Assembly: GCA_903830725.1 (NCBI GenBank)
Contig: CAIKVH010000015.1
Location: 1 to 39,344, forward strand
Direction: 5' to 3'
From: an uncultured Burkholderiales bacterium
Lineage (GTDB): Bacteria > Pseudomonadota > Gammaproteobacteria > Burkholderiales > Burkholderiaceae_C
Length of the DNA: 39,344 bases
Shown here: positions 37,127-39,344 of the stretch, piece by piece
How positions within the stretch are numbered: the first letter of the stretch is position 1
How the letters are laid out: each line of letters starts with the position of its first letter
Notes under the pieces: model-generated
What the model was told of the DNA's origin: nothing
The model's input: only the letters and a program-made list of their open reading frames with translations
The model's database searches: none
Translations under genes and position numbers: made by a program

Positions 37127-37659
37127 TGGCATCTCAAGAAGCACCGTCCCACTCACAAGACCATAGCTTACAAACTGAACCGCCCTCTTTGGTACCAAGC
37201 CTGAAAAGACGAATGGCTTGCTGGATCTATGAGGGTGTTTTGCTTTTCGGAGTTGTCTTTATTACCGGTTACCTGTTTAGTACTCTAAGTCAAACCCGTA
37301 ACGCACTGGATAACAGACATCCCCTGCAGGCATTTATCTTTTTGGTCTTTGGAGTTTATTTCATCTGGTTTTGGAGACATGGTCAAACTTTGGCGATGAA
37401 AACTTGGAAGATTCGTATCACCAACTTATCGGGCACTTCCATTTCTCAGAGAGAAGCAATTACACGTTATGTGCTTTGCTGGATTTGGTTCGTACCTCCA
37501 CTCGCCTTTAGCAGTTTCATGGGCCTTGACGGACTCTCAGCGCTTGGAATTATGATTGCTTGGGTGGTGACCTGGGCACTGAGCTCAAAACTCAACCCTA
37601 CAAGACAGTTTTGGCATGATCGGTGGGCAAAAACTCAGCTCATCATGTTCGAGATATAG
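37126..37659 (+). CDS. RDD family membrane protein
   Basis: A 177-residue inner-membrane protein with about four TM segments (about 33-53, 66-83, 111-128, 135-152). LKRRMACWIYEGVLLFGV and MKTWKIRITNLSG are typical of RDD proteins, as is the closing FWHDRWAKTQLI. Some family members take part in ion transport, but most are uncharacterised. The start ATG shares its A with the preceding stop codon. It is the last gene of the sigma-factor cassette. Confidence 0.87.
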   Translation: MASQEAPSHSQDHSLQTEPPSLVPSLKRRMACWIYEGVLLFGVVFITGYLFSTLSQTRNALDNRHPLQAFIFLVFGVYFIWFWRHGQTLAMKTWKIRITNLSGTSISQREAITRYVLCWIWFVPPLAFSSFMGLDGLSALGIMIAWVVTWALSSKLNPTRQFWHDRWAKTQLIMFEI

Positions 37660-37973
37660 CCCCTTAGTTATCTTGCGGTGAACGTGTTTGCCAAGGCCCC
37701 AACATTTTTAGTAAAAATTGGGGTGGCAACCCAATACACGACCCAGGAAAAGCATGGGCTTTAAGTGCCCATGATCATGAGAAATGTTCACTCCAGAAGC
37801 GATTGACTTCAAACAGCATCGCGCCTCACTCTTTGCACTTGCCTGTTGAAACCGCCCATCTATTAAAAAAGTTCTTCATAGCAACTAGTTTAATAAAAAT
37901 ACCTTTGTCCCCCGTTAATAATGAAGAGCCAAAAGCAGTCAAAAAGGAAGCTAGCTTCCAATATGAATAACTA
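37660..37973. other. Convergent intergenic region with overlapping hairpins
   Basis: No gene is seen between the RDD and fic stops. Three complementary blocks occur: CCCCAA (37697-37702), TTGGGG (37718-37723) and CCCAAT (37730-37735). The middle one can pair with either neighbour. Read leftward, ATTGGG-(7)-CCCAAT followed by TTTT is a terminator candidate for fic; read rightward, the larger fold with TTTTTA/TAAAAA inner arms may end the RDD operon. A further CATGGGC-(7)-GCCCATG hairpin lies at 37753-37773. Confidence 0.55.
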
Positions 37974-39113
37974 TCAAAGCGAATTGGAATGATGATTGGG
38001 GCTCTGTAATTCGTAACTAGTGCTTCGTCCGCCAGCATCCGACTTCACTAAAGCACCACGATTTACTAAATCGGTGATATCTCGTAAAGCAGTGTCTGGG
38101 GAGCACTTGGCAATGATTGCCCATTTGCTGCTAGTAAGTTTTCCATCAAACCCATCAAGTAGCTTATTAAGTAACTTGATTTGCCGCTCGTTCATTGGCA
38201 TTGCGGACCATTGTTGCCAGAAATTGGTTTTGAATAGAGTTTTAGAGAGTGCTGCTTGCGCGACTTCGACAGCAGATAGCAGGCTACGCAAAAACCAACC
38301 CAGCCACTGCGTCACATCCATCGTCCCCTTTTGCGTTTGCTCAAGAAGATCATAGTAATTTTTACGATCGCGTCCAATTTGCGCTGAAAGACTATAAAAA
38401 CGCTGCGATGATCCATCTGCTCTAGCTAAAGCCATGTCACCAATTGCCCTTGCTATCCGACCATTGCCATCATCAAAAGGGTGCATTGTTACGAACCAGA
38501 GGTGAGCTAAGCCAGCTTTGATAATTGGATCATATTGCTGATCTGCATTGAACCAAAGTAAAAACTGCGCCATTTCAGAAGACAAGAACGACGCAGGTGG
38601 CGCCTCAAAGTGAACCTTTTGGCGACTGACGGGGCCTGATACAACTTGCATGGGTCCTAGCGCATCTTCTCGCCAAGTGCCAACCAATATTTTAGATAAG
38701 CCGCTGTAGCCCGTAGGAAAGAGGGCTGCATGCCAGGCGAATAGTCGCTCTTGCGTTAGATTTTTCTGATGGTTCTGGGTAGCGTCGAGCACCATATCGA
38801 CTACCCCGTCGATGTGACGGTCTGCTGGAGCTAAGGCCCCAATATCGATACCCAGCCGTCTAGCAATAGATGAGCGCACTGAGTTTGGGTCGAATTCTTC
38901 ACCCTCAATTTCGCTGGTTTTGAGTACATCTTCGGTAAGTACGCGCAATGACTCATGATCACGCAAGTTAATACCCACGTGCTGTAATTGCCCCAGTAAG
39001 TGTCCTTGAGCTTGGTACACCTTGGTCAATAGATTAGTGAGTTGCTTGAGGTCATATTCCCAATGAGGCCATTGGGAATTTTGCCAAATATAATTATTAT
39101 CTCCGCTATTCAT
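37974..39113 (-). CDS. Fic family protein with DUF4172 N-terminus and C-terminal winged-helix-like region
   Basis: Starting at ATG 39113 it has 379 residues. The N-terminal DUF4172-type part (8-90; YIWQNSQWPHWEYD) contains the class II inhibitory motif T66-SEI-E70-G71, whose Glu blocks ATP gamma-phosphate. The Fic core carries HPFDDGNGRIAR (211-222) with catalytic His211. Residues about 305-370 look like a winged helix (QIKLLNKLLDG ... PDTALRDITDLVNRGALVKSD). Fic enzymes AMPylate or deAMPylate proteins. No antitoxin gene adjoins it, as expected for class II. An extension to ATG 39161 would overlap promoter elements and is not favoured. Confidence 0.9.
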   Translation of the reverse strand: MNSGDNNYIWQNSQWPHWEYDLKQLTNLLTKVYQAQGHLLGQLQHVGINLRDHESLRVLTEDVLKTSEIEGEEFDPNSVRSSIARRLGIDIGALAPADRHIDGVVDMVLDATQNHQKNLTQERLFAWHAALFPTGYSGLSKILVGTWREDALGPMQVVSGPVSRQKVHFEAPPASFLSSEMAQFLLWFNADQQYDPIIKAGLAHLWFVTMHPFDDGNGRIARAIGDMALARADGSSQRFYSLSAQIGRDRKNYYDLLEQTQKGTMDVTQWLGWFLRSLLSAVEVAQAALSKTLFKTNFWQQWSAMPMNERQIKLLNKLLDGFDGKLTSSKWAIIAKCSPDTALRDITDLVNRGALVKSDAGGRSTSYELQSPNHHSNSL

Positions 39114-39171
39114 GCGGAGATTATAGAGCCTGTCCACCGCTAAGTCTATTATTCTCCGCATTTATTGCGGA
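39101..39171 (-). promoter_or_regulatory. fic promoter flanked by two similar palindromes
   Basis: On the minus strand TAGACT (39148-39143) and a consensus TATAAT (39125-39120) are separated by 17 bases. TATAAT ends six bases before the fic ATG, so transcription should start at or near the ATG. Palindrome 1 (CTCCGC-TATTCAT-GCGGAG, 39101-39119) covers the start codon; palindrome 2 (TCCGCA-TTTAT-TGCGGA, 39155-39171) lies just upstream of the -35. They share CTCCGC and TGCGGA half-sites, with centres 53 bp apart. Confidence 0.7.
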
Positions 39172-39344
39172 TTTAAAAGAACTAATTACCGCATTACTAT
39201 AAACCGGAGTTATCCAATAGGAATTCAACCCTGGAGAATGGCACCGGCATGGGCACCTCATGACAACATTCACCCCAAACCAAAGCCACGCCCCGGGCCT
39301 CATTGTTTCGATCAAGCTGAGCTGAGCTGAGTTGATTGAGCAAA
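39172..39344. other. Right-edge sequence without recognised gene
   Basis: I recognise no gene or mobile-element end here. An AGCTG pentamer is repeated (AGCTGAGCTGAGCTGAG, about 39315-39331) near the edge. A 64-codon leftward frame crosses the region but would run through the fic promoter and start. Confidence 0.4.

Noticed and set aside
39121..39315. 64-codon leftward frame upstream of fic
   Set aside because: It runs through the fic promoter and operators, and its composition is not protein-like.

Overview
The window looks like a chromosomal segment of a moderate-GC betaproteobacterium of the order Burkholderiales, most like small-genome freshwater Burkholderiaceae (Polynucleobacter-like). 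This rests on gene order and family content, not on a database match: a leftward ilvB-ilvN-ilvC-psd-pssA-leuA run, a rightward sigma factor-DUF3619-DUF3106-RDD cassette, a Bug-type substrate-binding protein, and adjacent aat and bpt genes. I saw no rRNA, tRNA, CRISPR array, intact insertion sequence or prophage.

Layout. 1-4663 (leftward): an RND efflux permease followed by its periplasmic adaptor; the adaptor runs off the left edge inside a 12-bp tandem repeat. 4950-9701: a lipoprotein-like alpha/beta hydrolase (leftward), a 47-residue Lys-rich protein and an intradiol ring-cleavage dioxygenase (rightward), a Bug-family binding protein (leftward) and an outer-membrane channel-like protein (rightward). 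9799-14365 (leftward): an MFS transporter, then bioA, bioF and bioD, without bioB. 14604-17185: an NnrU-like membrane protein, a metallo-beta-lactamase-fold lipoprotein and an NlpC/P60 lipoprotein. 17539-19248: a sulfite dehydrogenase pair (molybdenum subunit plus monohaem cytochrome c). 19270-24219: a 1032-residue FAD/Fe-S D-2-hydroxyacid dehydrogenase-like protein, a cupin, and a class V (serine/alanine-glyoxylate type) aminotransferase. 24248-26691: the aat and bpt aminoacyl-protein transferases and an IclR regulator. 26851-27825: a PBP7-like peptidase (leftward).

28121-35034 (leftward) joins branched-chain amino acid synthesis (ilvB, ilvN, ilvC, leuA) with phosphatidylethanolamine synthesis (psd, pssA). 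Upstream of leuA there is an unlisted 17-codon leader peptide with five Leu codons, four of them in tandem, followed by a GC-rich hairpin: a textbook-style leucine attenuator. Divergent from ilvB, 35334-37659 carries an ECF-like sigma factor overlapping a single-pass DUF3619 protein, then a DUF3106 periplasmic protein and an RDD membrane protein, a good candidate for an uncharacterised envelope-response cassette. The right end holds a class II Fic protein with a C-terminal winged-helix-like region. Its promoter is bracketed by two near-identical palindromes and lies so close to the start codon that the transcript may be leaderless.

The strongest unannotated signals are the leuA attenuator, the operator-like palindromes at fic, the sigma/DUF3619/DUF3106/RDD cassette, the (DAKG)n tail of the RND adaptor, and two terminator-like hairpins not explained by an annotated gene end (6006-6036 on the minus strand, 28051-28083 on the plus strand). 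Several genes appear to use TTG or GTG starts (bioA, aat, bpt, the MBL lipoprotein, the sigma factor, DUF3106).
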